Of a DNA stretch of 64,000 nucleotides, positions 62,587 to 64,000 are shown piece after piece. Below the pieces are notes generated by a model. It had not been told where the DNA came from. It was given only the letters and a program-made list of their open reading frames with translations, and searched no databases. Each line of letters opens with the position of its first letter. Position 1 is the first letter of the stretch. The stretch spans positions 2,046,001 through 2,110,000 of the forward strand of contig NZ_CP145263.1 in assembly GCF_040739495.1 (NCBI RefSeq). The letters run 5' to 3'. Origin of the DNA: Staphylococcus capitis subsp. capitis (GTDB lineage Bacteria > Bacillota > Bacilli > Staphylococcales > Staphylococcaceae). The position numbers were made by a program, and so were the translations under genes.

Positions 62587-62619
62587 AAACACCCCTTATT
62601 TAGTTAATAAGAGGTGTTT
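62587..62619 (-). terminator. Terminator of the ars operon
   Basis: Stem AAACACCTCTTATT / AATAAGGGGTGTTT, T-rich on the minus strand, right after arsC. Confidence 0.88.
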
Positions 62620-62623
62620 ATTA

Positions 62624-63019
62624 TTATCTCAATTTAAACTTTTCTATAGCTAATTTAATCTCGTCTCTAACACGTTGAAATTCTGACCATTCTTTACCTG
62701 CTGGATCTTCAAAACCCCAATGCTCTTTTTTAACGTTTGGTGGTAAAATAGGACAATTATCGTCTGCATCACTACATAACGTTACGACCAAATCTGATTG
62801 TTTTAAAATATCATTATCAATCAAGTCTGACGTATGGTTTGATATATCAATATCTACTTCTTTCATAGCTTCTATTGCTTTAGGATTAACACCATGCGTT
62901 TCAATACCAGCTGAATAGACATTCCAGTCTTCACCCAATATTTCCTTTCCCCAACCTTCAGCCATTTGGCTACGACAAGAGTTACCAGTACATATAAAAT
63001 AAATTATTTTCTTTGTCAT
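62624..63019 (-). CDS. arsC: ArsC arsenate reductase (thioredoxin-dependent)
   Basis: Reduces arsenate to arsenite for export by ArsB; low-molecular-weight phosphatase fold. P-loop [13 protein letters not shown] with Cys10 and Arg16, and the redox pair in [12 protein letters not shown] (Cys82 and Cys89). 131 aa, like the pI258 enzyme. The start at 63019 has GAGGTG six bases upstream; the adjoining upstream ATG is slightly close. It lies 16 bases after arsB. Confidence 0.94.
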   Translation of the reverse strand: MTKKIIYFICTGNSCRSQMAEGWGKEILGEDWNVYSAGIETHGVNPKAIEAMKEVDIDISNHTSDLIDNDILKQSDLVVTLCSDADDNCPILPPNVKKEHWGFEDPAGKEWSEFQRVRDEIKLAIEKFKLR

Positions 63020-63035
63020 CATTGGCACCTCTTTT

Positions 63036-64000
<965 letters not shown>

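Overview
The window is low-GC staphylococcal DNA. The fhu, nupC, abcA, tag/tar, mntABC and mnh2 genes all appear in the order I recall from Staphylococcus aureus. Small gene-content differences (no pbp4 beside abcA, an NAD-type formate dehydrogenase between tagH and tagA) and many IS431 copies point to a coagulase-negative species. I cannot name the species from sequence alone.

Bases 1 to about 28,200 are ordinary core chromosome. In order they hold: iron-hydroxamate uptake (fhuB partial, fhuC, with a Fur box); a YitT-family membrane protein; an RsaD-like small RNA; nucleoside uptake (nupC); the AbcA exporter; the wall teichoic acid genes tagD, tagX, tagB, tagG, tagH and tagA; a frameshifted DUF2294-like gene beside fdh; an M50-like membrane protease; the MntR regulator and the MntABC manganese importer with an RsaC-like 3' RNA; a CPA1 Na+/H+ antiporter; and the seven-gene Mnh2/Mrp antiporter operon. 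The core stops abruptly inside an integrase-like gene cut by IS431 at 28,673.

Bases 28,673 to 64,000 are a mosaic accessory region. It has six IS431 copies, none with an 8-bp target duplication, remnants of at least three Rep_3 replicons and one RepA_N-like replicon, five oriT-like non-coding blocks, Mob-type coiled-coil and DUF536-like remnants, and pieces of type I toxin-antitoxin loci. This looks like several small plasmids fused into the chromosome through IS431. Its cargo includes two ABC export systems, a putative bacteriocin precursor, cadD-cadX, a MerB-like gene behind a perfect Zur-type palindrome, yefM-yoeB, a serine recombinase and ars genes.

The most interesting cargo lies between two same-strand IS431 copies that share a 4-bp deletion (38,520-43,774). 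It is a pair of paralogous surface proteins built from 26-residue Asn/Gly/Gln repeats. One carries an LPETG wall anchor and the other is secreted without an anchor. The layout resembles a nucleator plus subunit pair of a curli-like fibre. The region also encodes four short amphipathic peptides resembling phenol-soluble modulins (30,668; 51,193; 56,850; 61,819), each with its own ribosome site and terminator and each too short for standard gene callers.
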